From contig CAUZDY010000008.1 of NCBI GenBank assembly GCA_963578805.1, positions 24,309 through 88,308 of the forward strand: a stretch of 64,000 bases of DNA. The letters run 5' to 3'. The DNA comes from CAUZIB01 sp963578805 (GTDB lineage Bacteria; Acidobacteriota; Vicinamibacteria; Vicinamibacterales; UBA8438). Below the pieces are notes generated by a model that did not search any database, was not told the origin of the DNA, and was given only the letters and a program-made list of their open reading frames with translations. The translations under genes and the position numbers were made by a program. Shown here one piece after another: positions 8,436 to 17,350 of this stretch (its first letter is position 1; the number at the start of each line of letters is the position of its first letter).

Positions 8436-11102
8436 ATGGTCGAGCTGACCAAGGTATTCGAACACGCGACGGTGGACCCGAAGTGGTACGCCTATTGGGA
8501 AGAGGTCGGCGCATTTCGAGCCGACCCGGCCTCGGGACGTCCCCCCTTCAGTATGGTGTTGCCACCCCCGAATGTAACCGGATCACTCCACATTGGGCAC
8601 GCCCTGAATCAGACCTTGCCAGACGTCTTGGCTCGATGGAAACGGATGCAAGGGCACGATGTGCTCTGGTTGCCCGGCACCGACCACGCGGGCATTGCTA
8701 CCCAGAACGTCGTGGAGAAGCAGTTGGCCGAGGAGAACAAGACCCGGCAAGACCTTGGCCGAGAGGCCTTCGAGGCCCGAGTCTGGGAATGGGTTAAGAC
8801 GAGCCACGGCACGATCACTAGTCAGATGCGTCAACTCGGGTCGTCAGTGGATTGGTCGCGGGAGCGGTTCACGCTGGACGATAGCCTTTCGCGAGCGGTG
8901 CGGCGAGTGTTTGTCTCACTGTATCGAGAGGGTCTGATCTATCGGGGCACCTATCTGGTCAGCTGGTGTCCCCGCTGCCGCACGGCCCTGTCCGACCTTG
9001 AGGTCGTACACAAAGAATCCAAAGGACGGTTGTATCAGATTCGGTATCCGTATACGGATGGTGATGGCGGAGTTGTCGTGGCCACGACCCGACCGGAGAC
9101 GCTGCTGGGTGATACAGCAGTTGCCGTGCATCCAGACGATCGCCGTTACCAGTCGGTTCTCGACCGCACTGTTCGCCTTCCGATCATGGGGCGTGAGCTG
9201 CCGTTTATTCAGGATGATTTCGTTGACCCCGAGTTTGGAACCGGAGCAGTGAAGGTGACACCCGCCCACGACCCGAACGATTTCGCGATGGGGCAACGGC
9301 ACGGTCTGGCTCAGGTGTCCGTCATCGATGAGGACGGTCGGATGACGGACGAGGCCGGTCCATACGCGGGTCAGGACCGGTTCGCTGCCCGAAAGGCACT
9401 GGTCGCACAGCTTGAGAGCGAGGGCTTGCTCGTTGGTATCGAGGATTATGTGCACGCGGTCGGGCATTGTCAGCGCTGCGGAACCGTCGTCGAGCCGCTG
9501 TTGTCGACCCAGTGGTTCGTCAAGATCGCGCCGCTGGCTGAGCCGGCACTCGACGTTGTTACACAGGGCCGTACTTCATTCGTGCCTGACAACTGGACCA
9601 AGATCTACAACGACTGGATGACCGATATTCATGACTGGTGTATCTCTCGCCAGCTGTGGTGGGGGCACCGCATTCCAGCGTGGTATTGCGATGACTGTGG
9701 TGAAATTGTGGTGGCAGAGGACACACCGACTGCGTGCGGTTGCGGCGGTGCGCTTCGACAAGACACCGACGTGCTGGATACTTGGTTCAGCTCAGGGCTG
9801 TGGCCGTTCAGTACGATGGGTTGGCCCGATTCGACACTCGATTTCTCCCGCTACTATCCAACGACGCTGCTGATTACGGCGCACGACATCATCTTCTTTT
9901 GGGTTGCACGGATGATGATGCTAGGTGTGAAATTTACCGGAGACGTTCCATTTCAGAAGGTCTACATCACGTCACTGGTACGCGATGCTCGCGGCCAGAA
10001 GATGAGCAAGTCGAAGGGTAATGTCGTTGACCCACTCAAGTTGATCGGTGAAATCGGCGCTGACGCGCTTCGCTTTACACTGGCGGCACTCGCGTCGCCG
10101 GGTATGGATATCTCGCTGTCCGAAGGGCGTCTCAAGGGCTATCGACAGTTCATTAACAAGATCTGGAACGCCTCGAGGTTCGTCTTGATGAATCTGCCTC
10201 CGACGTTACCTGCGCGTCCGGATGTGCCTCCGATAGCGCGACTGAACGCCGTTCATCAATGGATGTTGCATCGGACCAGCGAGCTCACTGCCGAAATCGA
10301 CACCGCGCTCACCGAGTTCAGGTTTGATGTGGCCGCCGACCGCCTCTATCACTTCTTCTGGCACGAATATGCCGACTGGTATATCGAGCTCGTGAAGCCG
10401 GATCTGCAGGCAGAGGGTGAGACATATGATGATGCTGTCGCGGTTCTGCTGGAGGTGCACGACCAGCTTCTTCGACTTCTGCATCCTTTTATTCCGTTTG
10501 TCACCGAGGAGATTTGGCAGGCACTACCCCAGCGAGCCGGAGATGGGGTCGTTACGGCTGGCGGCCGTCCCACGATCGCCTTGGCGGCATTTCCACGTGT
10601 CACTCCGGAGTGGCAAAACGACCAGGCGGTCGCGGTCATCACTCTTCTTCAGGATGTGGTCACCGCGATTCGGACGGTGCGCTCCGAATGGGGCGTGGCC
10701 CCCGCTCAGAGGATTCGCGCGGTCGTTGAGTCGGCGTCGACTGAGGAGCAGAAGTCGTTACAGCTACATCGTGACCACGTCTCGAGGCTCGCGGGTGTGG
10801 AGCATCTTGAGTTCGCCGAGAGCGTTCCGCACGATCCAGATACCGTGAGGCGTATCGTGCGTAAATTCCAGGTGCATGTTCCACTCGCGGGCATCGTGGA
10901 CCGGAGGAAGGAAACAGGGCGTGTTCGACGAGACCTGCTGAAGCTGGTTGCGCAAAGAGGTGTACTGCAATCGCGACTGGCAAACGTGGCGTTCGTTGAG
11001 CGCGCCGATCCTGCGGTCGTTGCTGAGGCGCGGAAGCAGGAGGAAGCAGTCGGTCAGCGCCAAACGAAGCTCGAGAAAATTCTCTCGGAGCTCGAGGGGT
11101 GA
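8436..11102 (+). CDS. valS: Valine--tRNA ligase
   Basis: Class I aminoacyl-tRNA synthetase charging tRNA-Val. The HIGH motif is in GSLHIGHALNQT near residue 50 and the KMSKS motif in GQKMSKSKGNV near residue 528. The CP1 editing domain lies between them (TTRPETLLGDTAVAVHP). Cys clusters CPRC, CQRCG and CDDCG...CGCG suggest bound zinc. The C-terminal 60 residues form the ValRS coiled-coil tRNA arm, rich in Arg, Gln, Lys and Glu. At 888 residues it is of normal length. It overlaps nadC by four bases (GTGA at 11099). Confidence 0.97.
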   Translation: MVELTKVFEHATVDPKWYAYWEEVGAFRADPASGRPPFSMVLPPPNVTGSLHIGHALNQTLPDVLARWKRMQGHDVLWLPGTDHAGIATQNVVEKQLAEENKTRQDLGREAFEARVWEWVKTSHGTITSQMRQLGSSVDWSRERFTLDDSLSRAVRRVFVSLYREGLIYRGTYLVSWCPRCRTALSDLEVVHKESKGRLYQIRYPYTDGDGGVVVATTRPETLLGDTAVAVHPDDRRYQSVLDRTVRLPIMGRELPFIQDDFVDPEFGTGAVKVTPAHDPNDFAMGQRHGLAQVSVIDEDGRMTDEAGPYAGQDRFAARKALVAQLESEGLLVGIEDYVHAVGHCQRCGTVVEPLLSTQWFVKIAPLAEPALDVVTQGRTSFVPDNWTKIYNDWMTDIHDWCISRQLWWGHRIPAWYCDDCGEIVVAEDTPTACGCGGALRQDTDVLDTWFSSGLWPFSTMGWPDSTLDFSRYYPTTLLITAHDIIFFWVARMMMLGVKFTGDVPFQKVYITSLVRDARGQKMSKSKGNVVDPLKLIGEIGADALRFTLAALASPGMDISLSEGRLKGYRQFINKIWNASRFVLMNLPPTLPARPDVPPIARLNAVHQWMLHRTSELTAEIDTALTEFRFDVAADRLYHFFWHEYADWYIELVKPDLQAEGETYDDAVAVLLEVHDQLLRLLHPFIPFVTEEIWQALPQRAGDGVVTAGGRPTIALAAFPRVTPEWQNDQAVAVITLLQDVVTAIRTVRSEWGVAPAQRIRAVVESASTEEQKSLQLHRDHVSRLAGVEHLEFAESVPHDPDTVRRIVRKFQVHVPLAGIVDRRKETGRVRRDLLKLVAQRGVLQSRLANVAFVERADPAVVAEARKQEEAVGQRQTKLEKILSELEG

Positions 11103-12175
11103 AAGTCGAGCCGTTTGGCCCTCTAGAGCCAACCCTCTATCGAGAGGTTGTACGACGTGCTCTGGCCGAGGACCTCCGCTGCGGTGATGTCACTAGCGAC
11201 GCGGTCGTCCCCGCTGATGTCCGGGCAGTAGGTGAGATCGCGGCCGGATCTTCGTGTGTGCTGGCTGGGCTCGATGTCGCCATTGAGGTCTTCATACAAC
11301 TGGAGCCTTATGTTGAGGTTGAGCGCAAGCGTCAGGATGGTGACGACTGCGCGGTCGGTGAGACGGTCTTGCGTCTTGTCGGTCTCGGGAGGGCACTGCT
11401 GAGTGCAGAGCGGACCGCGTTGAATTTTCTGCAACGGATGTCGGGCACCGCGACGTTGACCCGGCGGTTTGTTGATGCCGCTCGGGGCCGAACGACGATC
11501 CTAGATACGCGAAAGACAACCCCAACCCTTCGTGTACTCGAGAAGTACGCAGTGCGCGCCGGAGGCGGAGTGAATCACCGGATGGCACTCGACGATAGGA
11601 TCCTGATTAAGGACAATCATATTCGGCTCGCCGGCTCGATCCGGGAAGCGGTTCACCGGGTCCGCCTGACGAACCACGACATGCCGATCGAAGTAGAGGC
11701 ACAGAACCTCGCGGAGGTCGAGGAAGCAGTTACCGTAGACGCCGATGTGGTACTGGTCGACAATATGGAGGTTGCCGACATTGAGGAGGCTGTGCGGTTG
11801 ACGCGCGGACGGGCCAAGCTTGAGGTGTCTGGGGGCATAACACTGGAGCGTGTCAACGAGATCGCCGTCATCGAGCCCGAGTACGTTTCGGTCGGCGCCT
11901 TGACCCATTCGGCACCGGCAGTCGACTTCAGCTTTGACCTGCGTTCTGAGAATACAGTTGAGGTGTCCGATCGACTGGTAGAGGATGATCGTGGCTATCG
12001 CCAATGGCTCGAGTCGCTCACGACTGTCGCGACAAAGGGTAATTGTTTTGCCCTGTCTAAAGCGGTCACGGCAGGTAAAAAAGGTCACGTGGTGAGACTA
12101 CGTAAAGACACGTCGGAACGTGACCGCCTGAAGGTGCTCGCGAATAGCCCATCCACGGGTAAGGCGGTCGAATGA
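11099..12175 (+). CDS. nadC: Nicotinate-nucleotide pyrophosphorylase (carboxylating) with an unusual C-terminal tail
   Basis: Quinolinate phosphoribosyltransferase, making nicotinate mononucleotide from quinolinate and PRPP in NAD synthesis. The family core is complete: EDLRCGDVTSDA, AERTALNFLQRMSGTAT, DTRKTTPTLRVLEKYAVRAG, NHRMALDDRILIKDNHI and EVSGGITLERVNEIA, ending at VDFSFDLR (about residue 282). The usual length is about 280-290, but this ORF runs on for some 75 residues (about 11945-12172). That tail is rich in Arg, Lys and Thr and matches nothing I recognise. It leads straight into the YqaJ-like fragment by an ATGA overlap, so it may have been acquired with that fragment. The core assignment is certain; the tail is unexplained. 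Confidence 0.93.
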   Translation: MKVEPFGPLEPTLYREVVRRALAEDLRCGDVTSDAVVPADVRAVGEIAAGSSCVLAGLDVAIEVFIQLEPYVEVERKRQDGDDCAVGETVLRLVGLGRALLSAERTALNFLQRMSGTATLTRRFVDAARGRTTILDTRKTTPTLRVLEKYAVRAGGGVNHRMALDDRILIKDNHIRLAGSIREAVHRVRLTNHDMPIEVEAQNLAEVEEAVTVDADVVLVDNMEVADIEEAVRLTRGRAKLEVSGGITLERVNEIAVIEPEYVSVGALTHSAPAVDFSFDLRSENTVEVSDRLVEDDRGYRQWLESLTTVATKGNCFALSKAVTAGKKGHVVRLRKDTSERDRLKVLANSPSTGKAVE

Positions 12176-12447
12176 GGGTGCATCATTTACACCAGCGAAC
12201 CCCGGAGTGGTACCGTCTGCGAGCAGGGCGAATCGGAGGGTCTGAGGCAAACGTCATCACCGGGGGGTTGCCAAAAAGGGGTGAGGCAACAGCCGCCCGT
12301 AGGGATCTTCTGACACAAAAAGCCCTCGAGCAACTATCCGCGTTTTGTGCAGAGATTGCAGCGGCAGCTCAGGCGATTCGTGACGTAGTGGACGAGCTTA
12401 AAAAGACTGATACCGACGCAGGACTCGTGGCCAAGAATCGACCATGA
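12172..12447 (+). CDS. Truncated YqaJ-type (phage recombination exonuclease) N-terminal fragment
   Basis: A 91-residue ORF whose first 55 residues match the start of YqaJ/lambda-exonuclease-like phage proteins: QRTPEWYRLRAGRIGGSEA (W..LR.GRI.GS.A pattern) and then GEATAARRDLLTQKALEQL, like the GEA-containing helix of phage YqaJ enzymes. The catalytic Asp/Glu/Lys positions that lie further along the nuclease fold are missing, and the remaining residues form a short Ala-rich helix. No nuclease activity is expected. It is joined by four-base overlaps to nadC upstream and birA downstream, so it is transcribed and translated with housekeeping genes. It is probably a relic of a mobile element; a retained small-protein role is possible. 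The family match is by eye. Confidence 0.6.
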   Translation: MRVHHLHQRTPEWYRLRAGRIGGSEANVITGGLPKRGEATAARRDLLTQKALEQLSAFCAEIAAAAQAIRDVVDELKKTDTDAGLVAKNRP

Positions 12448-13328
12448 GCAGCACTTCCAGCACCAGGCGAGCCGTCCCGTCTGATCTGGCTCTGGCGCTC
12501 GGTTCACCTCACGTTTCTGATCGTCTTCGTCGCTTCACCGAGCGCCTTTCATACTTCGATGAGGTGTCGTCGACCAATGACATCGCGATGAAGCTACTTG
12601 CATCGGGCGCGCCGGACGGAACCACCGTCCTCGCCGGGAGACAGACGGCGGGTCGGGGTCGCCGAGGGCGGAACTGGTTCTCGCCAGAGGGTGCGGGGCT
12701 GTATGTTTCTGTCGTGCTGCGCGACGTTCGGTCGGCGTCTGTCACGCTGCTGGCCGGTGTGGCTGCGGCTGAAGGCTTACGGGCCGCCACTCACGTGCCG
12801 GTTGATCTCGAGTGGCCGAATGACCTTGTCGTGACCAGGGAAGACCGGGAACGTGATCGTCCCCAGCGTGCGAAAGTGGGGGGAATTTTGTGCGAGGGCT
12901 CGCCGGGCGAGACCGATGAGGCCGGTGTGGTGGTTGGGATTGGCGTGAATGTGACCTCGACAGCCTACCCGGCCGACATCGCGTCGAGAACCTCCTCTCT
13001 CGAAGCTCTCGCCGACCGAGCGGTGGACCGTTGGCGCGTACTGGTTGAACTGCTGGCTTCGCTGGCAATGTGGCGTGAGCGGTATGCGGTTGACGGCGGG
13101 GTTACGATGCTGGACCGCTGGCGCGCGCTATCACCGTCGAGTGCCGGCACTAGGGTCGCGTGGACGGCGACGACCGGTGAACGCCGCGGAGTCACTGATG
13201 GTATCGAGGCGGATGGTTCACTCCGGGTGCGGTCCGACGGAAAACTAGAGCGAATTGTCGGGGGCACAGTGACCTGGCTGTCAGATCCGGCGCCGTTCGA
13301 TGCCAGACCCTTCACCCTTGACTCCTGA
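12444..13328 (+). CDS. birA: Biotin--[acetyl-CoA-carboxylase] ligase, monofunctional
   Basis: Attaches biotin to the carboxyl-carrier protein via biotinyl-AMP. The catalytic domain has the nucleotide/biotin loop GRGRRGRNWFSPEGAGLY, the strand WPNDLVV and KVGGILCEG with the catalytic Lys. A C-terminal SH3-like domain ends at about residue 285. The N-terminal helix-turn-helix of group II BirA repressors is missing, so this enzyme should not repress biotin genes; the first 30 residues are low-complexity. Its ATG overlaps the preceding fragment gene. The 3' end runs into the ACCCTTG-type repeat at 13304-13342. Confidence 0.93.
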   Translation: MSSTSSTRRAVPSDLALALGSPHVSDRLRRFTERLSYFDEVSSTNDIAMKLLASGAPDGTTVLAGRQTAGRGRRGRNWFSPEGAGLYVSVVLRDVRSASVTLLAGVAAAEGLRAATHVPVDLEWPNDLVVTREDRERDRPQRAKVGGILCEGSPGETDEAGVVVGIGVNVTSTAYPADIASRTSSLEALADRAVDRWRVLVELLASLAMWRERYAVDGGVTMLDRWRALSPSSAGTRVAWTATTGERRGVTDGIEADGSLRVRSDGKLERIVGGTVTWLSDPAPFDARPFTLDS

Positions 13329-14043
13329 CCCTAGACCCTTGGTGGATCCCGGTCGCTACTGTCGCGAAGTCGAGTCGTATCTGTGTCGTACAAATGACGG
13401 CCATATCGTTCGTATTGTGGGACCGTCGTTCGAGCTCGTATGTGGGTGGGCGGAACAGCAGATTCCGATTCGGGTCGTCTTCGGGGCGATCGACAGGGCA
13501 CATGCGCGGCATTCCGCGAAGCGTCAGTCCAGGCGCCCTCTTCGGATCGAGTTCTGTGAAGCGGATGTGCAAGAGCTCTTTGATGAATGGAGTCGCGCGG
13601 TGGGTGTCGGTACCGCACAGAATTCCCGGGCATTGGCGCCGACGAAATCAGCCCGGCGACTGTCGCTTGTGTCTCATATCGACCGAGTTATCGACAGGCT
13701 CACGGTGTGGCATGAGGCGGATCAACAGACGCCGGTCATAGCCAGTCTTATTCTTTTGCGTCTTGATGATCTGAAGGTTCTTCACGAGTGTGCTCGCACG
13801 GCACGCGGTGCTACGCGGCAGAAGATTGTGGCACGTCTGGCAGAGATCGAACGTCAACTGACCGCGGCCCTTCACGAGGCGATTGACCCCACGGTGTACG
13901 ATACGTTGTGCGCCGAAGCTGCGCGTGACCTCGAACCATTTAAGCAGCGCATGCCCCGTGAGGCCCTCGTACTGGCGAGACGTGCCAGCACTGATCGGCA
14001 CCTCTACGACCACTTCAAGCTTCCTCGGATTGTCTTTGAGTAA
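13300..14043 (+). CDS. Conserved-looking protein of unknown function
   Basis: A 247-residue soluble protein that I do not recognise. It has an N-terminal Arg/Glu-rich segment (RYCREVESYLCR), a central mixed alpha/beta region containing FGAIDRAHARHSAKR and IEFCEADVQELFDEW, and a mainly helical C-terminal half (IVARLAEIERQLTAALHEAI) that could pair as a coiled coil. No signal peptide or membrane segment is visible. ATG 13300 overlaps the end of birA and encodes a Pro-rich start (PDPSPLTPDPRPL) that comes entirely from the short repeat there. The true start may be the TTG near 13339, just before VDPGRYC. It sits between birA and the RNA methyltransferase gene with close spacing, so an operon is likely. 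Confidence 0.65.
   Translation: MPDPSPLTPDPRPLVDPGRYCREVESYLCRTNDGHIVRIVGPSFELVCGWAEQQIPIRVVFGAIDRAHARHSAKRQSRRPLRIEFCEADVQELFDEWSRAVGVGTAQNSRALAPTKSARRLSLVSHIDRVIDRLTVWHEADQQTPVIASLILLRLDDLKVLHECARTARGATRQKIVARLAEIERQLTAALHEAIDPTVYDTLCAEAARDLEPFKQRMPREALVLARRASTDRHLYDHFKLPRIVFE
13304..13342. repeat. Degenerate ACCCTTG short tandem repeat
   Basis: About five imperfect copies of a 7-8 bp unit (AGACCCTT, CACCCTTG, ACTCCTG, ACCCTAG, ACCCTTG) lie head to tail across the birA stop codon and the start of the next ORF. Because it lies inside coding sequence on both sides, it encodes the odd PFTLDS end of BirA and the PSPLTPDPRPL start of the next ORF. I recall similar CCCTTGAC-type repeats between genes of uncultured acidobacteria and planctomycetes, but I cannot check that here. 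Confidence 0.55.
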
Positions 14044-14052
14044 GTTGGCGTA

Positions 14053-15327
14053 ATGAACCCGGTTCTCGACCTGCGTGTCGAACGCCCGGTAGCCGGCGGG
14101 GCGATGCTCGCCAGGCACGATGGGCGAGTCGTTCTGGTTCATGGGGCCATCCCGGGCGAGCGAGTGCGCGCACGGGTTGACCGGGAACGTCGCGACGTGG
14201 TTTACGCCACTGTGATTGACGTTGTTGAGCCCGATCCGGATCGGCGATCTCTGGACGGCGATCCAACCTGTGGTGGCCAGGTGTATCGCCATATCGCGTA
14301 CGAACGGCAGCGCCGATTGAAGTCAGAGGTCATCATTGATACCCTCCGGCGGATCGCCCACATGTCCTCACCGGGTCAGATTTCCGTCGCCTCATCAGTG
14401 CAGCGTGGATACCGGATGCGGGCCAGGCTTCACGCCGGTTCAGTCGGTCTGGGATTCTTACGTGAGGGCACGCACGTCGTATGTGATCCCGCTCAGACCG
14501 GGCAGCTGCTTTCTGAAACCGAACGGATCATTGCGGAGATCGGACAGCGTCTTGTCTGTTCCAGCGGTCGGTCGGTCCTCTACGTCGACATCGCCGAGAA
14601 CATCGATGCTGATCAACGAGTGCTCCACATTCGCTTTCGCCAGGAGCATGCACTTAAAACCGTGTCTGCCTGGACTGTGGACTGCAGGCTTTCAGGAGTC
14701 GCGTACTCGACGCGCGACAAGAACAGCACCCAGGTAGTATTCGGGATCCCTGTGGTCAGCGATCGCTTGATGGCACTGTCTGGTCACGCCGGAGCCGATG
14801 AGTGCCGACTCCAACGCCATGCCCGTTCGTTCTTTCAGGGTAATCGCTATCTCTTACCTGCCCTAGTCTCGGCCGTGTGTCGCCGCATCACGACGGGCCC
14901 GGTTGTGGACCTCTACGCCGGCGTCGGGCTATTCGCCGTCGCGCTGGCGAGTCGTGGGCTCGACGCCATAACGGCGGTGGAGCAGGACGCTTTCGCTCAT
15001 GCCGACCTGATCGCGAACACCACTGGTGTGTGGCCGCAGATCGGTGTTGTCGGAGCGTCGGTCGAGGACTTTCTTGTTCGCGGGTCGGACTCAATCCCGG
15101 GAACGGTGATTGTCGACCCTCCACGGACCGGATTGTCACCGACGGTCGTCGAGCGACTCTCAGAGCGAGGCGTCTCGCGGCTAGTGTATGTATCGTGTGA
15201 TGTCGCGACCTTCTCACGTGACGTTCGGCGGTTCCGCGAGGTGGGATACACGCTTGAAGAGATCGAGGCGTTTGATATGTTTCCGAGTACGGCGCACATC
15301 GAACTCGTTGCAACCCTCCGCCGTTGA
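14053..15327 (+). CDS. 23S rRNA / tRNA uridine-C5 methyltransferase, TrmA/RlmD family
   Basis: SAM-dependent methylation of C5 of a uridine in rRNA or tRNA. An N-terminal TRAM-like beta domain (residues 1-60) precedes a central domain. The catalytic half has SFFQGN, the SAM loop DLYAGVGLFAVALA, DPPRTGL, the nucleophilic Cys in YVSCDVATFSRD, and the general base in FDMFPSTAHIE. RlmD-type enzymes carry a [4Fe-4S] cluster whose last Cys pair sits in CGGC; here the motif reads CGGQ and the other expected Cys residues are missing, so the cluster is probably lost. At 424 residues the length is normal. The target nucleotide cannot be assigned. Confidence 0.88.
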   Translation: MNPVLDLRVERPVAGGAMLARHDGRVVLVHGAIPGERVRARVDRERRDVVYATVIDVVEPDPDRRSLDGDPTCGGQVYRHIAYERQRRLKSEVIIDTLRRIAHMSSPGQISVASSVQRGYRMRARLHAGSVGLGFLREGTHVVCDPAQTGQLLSETERIIAEIGQRLVCSSGRSVLYVDIAENIDADQRVLHIRFRQEHALKTVSAWTVDCRLSGVAYSTRDKNSTQVVFGIPVVSDRLMALSGHAGADECRLQRHARSFFQGNRYLLPALVSAVCRRITTGPVVDLYAGVGLFAVALASRGLDAITAVEQDAFAHADLIANTTGVWPQIGVVGASVEDFLVRGSDSIPGTVIVDPPRTGLSPTVVERLSERGVSRLVYVSCDVATFSRDVRRFREVGYTLEEIEAFDMFPSTAHIELVATLRR

Positions 15328-15334
15328 GAGACTG

Positions 15335-17329
15335 TCACATTCTTGGCGGCACGTCGCACCCCATCAGCGCGAGGGCACGGCCGAGCTGCGTACGGAAGTA
15401 CACGACGGCTGCCGCTCGCCAGAGGCGCACGTCGTCGGACGGCTCGTTGAGGACAGGATATCGATGGTAGAACGCGTTAAACGACTGTGCCAGTCTGAAG
15501 GCATACTTCGCGAGAGTTGAGAGCTCCAAGGTGCGGACGGCCTGGTCGGCGACCTCGTCAAGACGCGACGCTTCGAGGACGAGTGCCCAGAGGTCGGTGC
15601 CCTCTGGGTCGGTGAGAGGAGCCTCGGCCAGGTCGCCAAGAGCCTCAATGATGGCAGCTGTCGTGACGGCGTGTTTCGTCTGCAGCTTGTTCAAGATGTT
15701 GTGCGCGCGGACCGCGGCGTACTGAAGATAGGGACCACTTTCACCCTCAAAACTGAGCGCCTCATCGAGATCAAAGGCGATGATCTTGCCGCGGGAGTAC
15801 TTGACCATGAAGTATCGGACGGCGGCGACGCCGATCATGGCGGCAATCCGCTGGGTTTCGTCGTCGTCAAGCTCAGAGTTGCGGGCCCTGACCTCCGTCG
15901 CGGCAGCCTCTGTCACTAGGTCAAGTAGGTCATCGGCCTTGACCCCCAGTCCCTTGCGTCCAGAGACTTCGACGAATGGGTAGTTACGAAATTCAGCCGT
16001 GTCATACCCCAAGCGGGCGGCTGTCCCGTGTGACAAAGCCACCATCTCGTACGAAAAGTGCGTTGATCGCTCGGCCTCCGCTGGATGACCCACGGCGGCC
16101 AACGCCTGCTGCAGTAGCTGTTGGAGATACGACTGACGTGTATCGATTACGTTGTAGACGGCGGCGGCGTGTCCGAATTGTGGTGGCCGCTGGTATTGGT
16201 CCTTGGCTTCGGTGGTGGTGGCCCACAGGGGGCGCCCTGAGCGCTGGGTGGCATACGGATGGAAGTGGAAGTCGCGACCAAGCAGTCCGAACTTCCAGAA
16301 TTGATACGCAATGTCCTTACCCACGTACGTGACCGTTCCGTCGGACCTGACGACGACCTTGAACCGGGCGTCCTCGCCACCGTCAGGCTCTCCGCGTTTG
16401 GGCTGACCGTCTTCGATCTCCATCACCCAGCAGCCTGCTTGTTTCCCCGTCTCCTGCAAAAAGAGGGCACCTGCCTTTTTCAGCACGTCGAAGGCAGTCG
16501 TCCAGAAATCAAGGCGGAGAATGTCACCCTCCCAGCTCAGCAAGTCGTACTCAATGTTTAGACGGTCCATCGTCGCCAGGTGAGATCGGACAATACGGTC
16601 GGCGACAAATGTCGCCATGTTGGCTGTGGAATTATCGCCGTGCTCGAGATTGCGGAGTGCCTCTGTTCGCTTCACCAGTCGTTTAGGATCAGCCTCGTAC
16701 CATTCTGTGACGCGGGCGTAGAGGTCCCAACAGTAGTAGTCAAACCGTGTCGATTCAGCGATCGATCTGACGTCACTGAGTGATTTCGCCTCAAGAGTCT
16801 GAAAGCCTACAACCACGTCGGCCACTTGTACACCGGTGTCGTCGATGTAGTTTTGGGTCTCGACCCGCTGTCCGCGGAATCGCAGTAGCCGAACCAGTGT
16901 GTCGCCGAGAGCGGCATTCCGTAGATGTCCAATGTGCGCTGCCTTGTTCGGATTGATGGCCGTGTGTTCGACGATGACCTTGTCGGTGCAACCACCTTCA
17001 CCGGAGGGCGTTGCATCATCCCTCAGCACGGCACGCATATAGCGCGCGCGATCAAGATAGACGTTCATGTATCCGTTTGGTGCCGCTTCAGCCCAGGCTA
17101 CGCCTTCTATCTTACCCAGTGCTTCCACCAGTTCCTTGGCGATCATTCGTGGGGCCTTGCGAAGGGTTCGAGCCAGCTCGAAGGCCACCGTGATGGCTAG
17201 GTCGCCCAAGAGACGATTCGGCGGATACTGAATCACGATGGGCGGACAAGCTTCCGGCGACAGGCCGTAGAGTTCCTGCAGGACGGCTTGAATTCGGGTG
17301 CGGACGCGTTTGTGGAGCTCAAGAATCAT
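15335..17329 (-). CDS. argS: Arginine--tRNA ligase
   Basis: Class I synthetase charging tRNA-Arg. The protein has the N-terminal Add-1 tRNA-binding domain (about residues 1-85), the HIGH motif in NPNKAAHIGHLRNAALGD near residue 133, and a C-terminal anticodon-binding DALR domain ending AQSFNAFYHRYPVL...ALALMG. At 664 residues it is about 80 longer than typical ArgRS. The extra material lies in the Rossmann/connective region, around the segments after ADVVVGF and GKQAGCWVMEIEDGQPKRG. A longer ArgRS subgroup exists, so this is unlikely to be an error. The 3' end converges with the methyltransferase gene (7-bp gap). Confidence 0.95.
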   Translation of the reverse strand: MILELHKRVRTRIQAVLQELYGLSPEACPPIVIQYPPNRLLGDLAITVAFELARTLRKAPRMIAKELVEALGKIEGVAWAEAAPNGYMNVYLDRARYMRAVLRDDATPSGEGGCTDKVIVEHTAINPNKAAHIGHLRNAALGDTLVRLLRFRGQRVETQNYIDDTGVQVADVVVGFQTLEAKSLSDVRSIAESTRFDYYCWDLYARVTEWYEADPKRLVKRTEALRNLEHGDNSTANMATFVADRIVRSHLATMDRLNIEYDLLSWEGDILRLDFWTTAFDVLKKAGALFLQETGKQAGCWVMEIEDGQPKRGEPDGGEDARFKVVVRSDGTVTYVGKDIAYQFWKFGLLGRDFHFHPYATQRSGRPLWATTTEAKDQYQRPPQFGHAAAVYNVIDTRQSYLQQLLQQALAAVGHPAEAERSTHFSYEMVALSHGTAARLGYDTAEFRNYPFVEVSGRKGLGVKADDLLDLVTEAAATEVRARNSELDDDETQRIAAMIGVAAVRYFMVKYSRGKIIAFDLDEALSFEGESGPYLQYAAVRAHNILNKLQTKHAVTTAAIIEALGDLAEAPLTDPEGTDLWALVLEASRLDEVADQAVRTLELSTLAKYAFRLAQSFNAFYHRYPVLNEPSDDVRLWRAAAVVYFRTQLGRALALMGCDVPPRM

Positions 17330-17350
17330 CGGGTCGTGGTCCGGCGGTGG

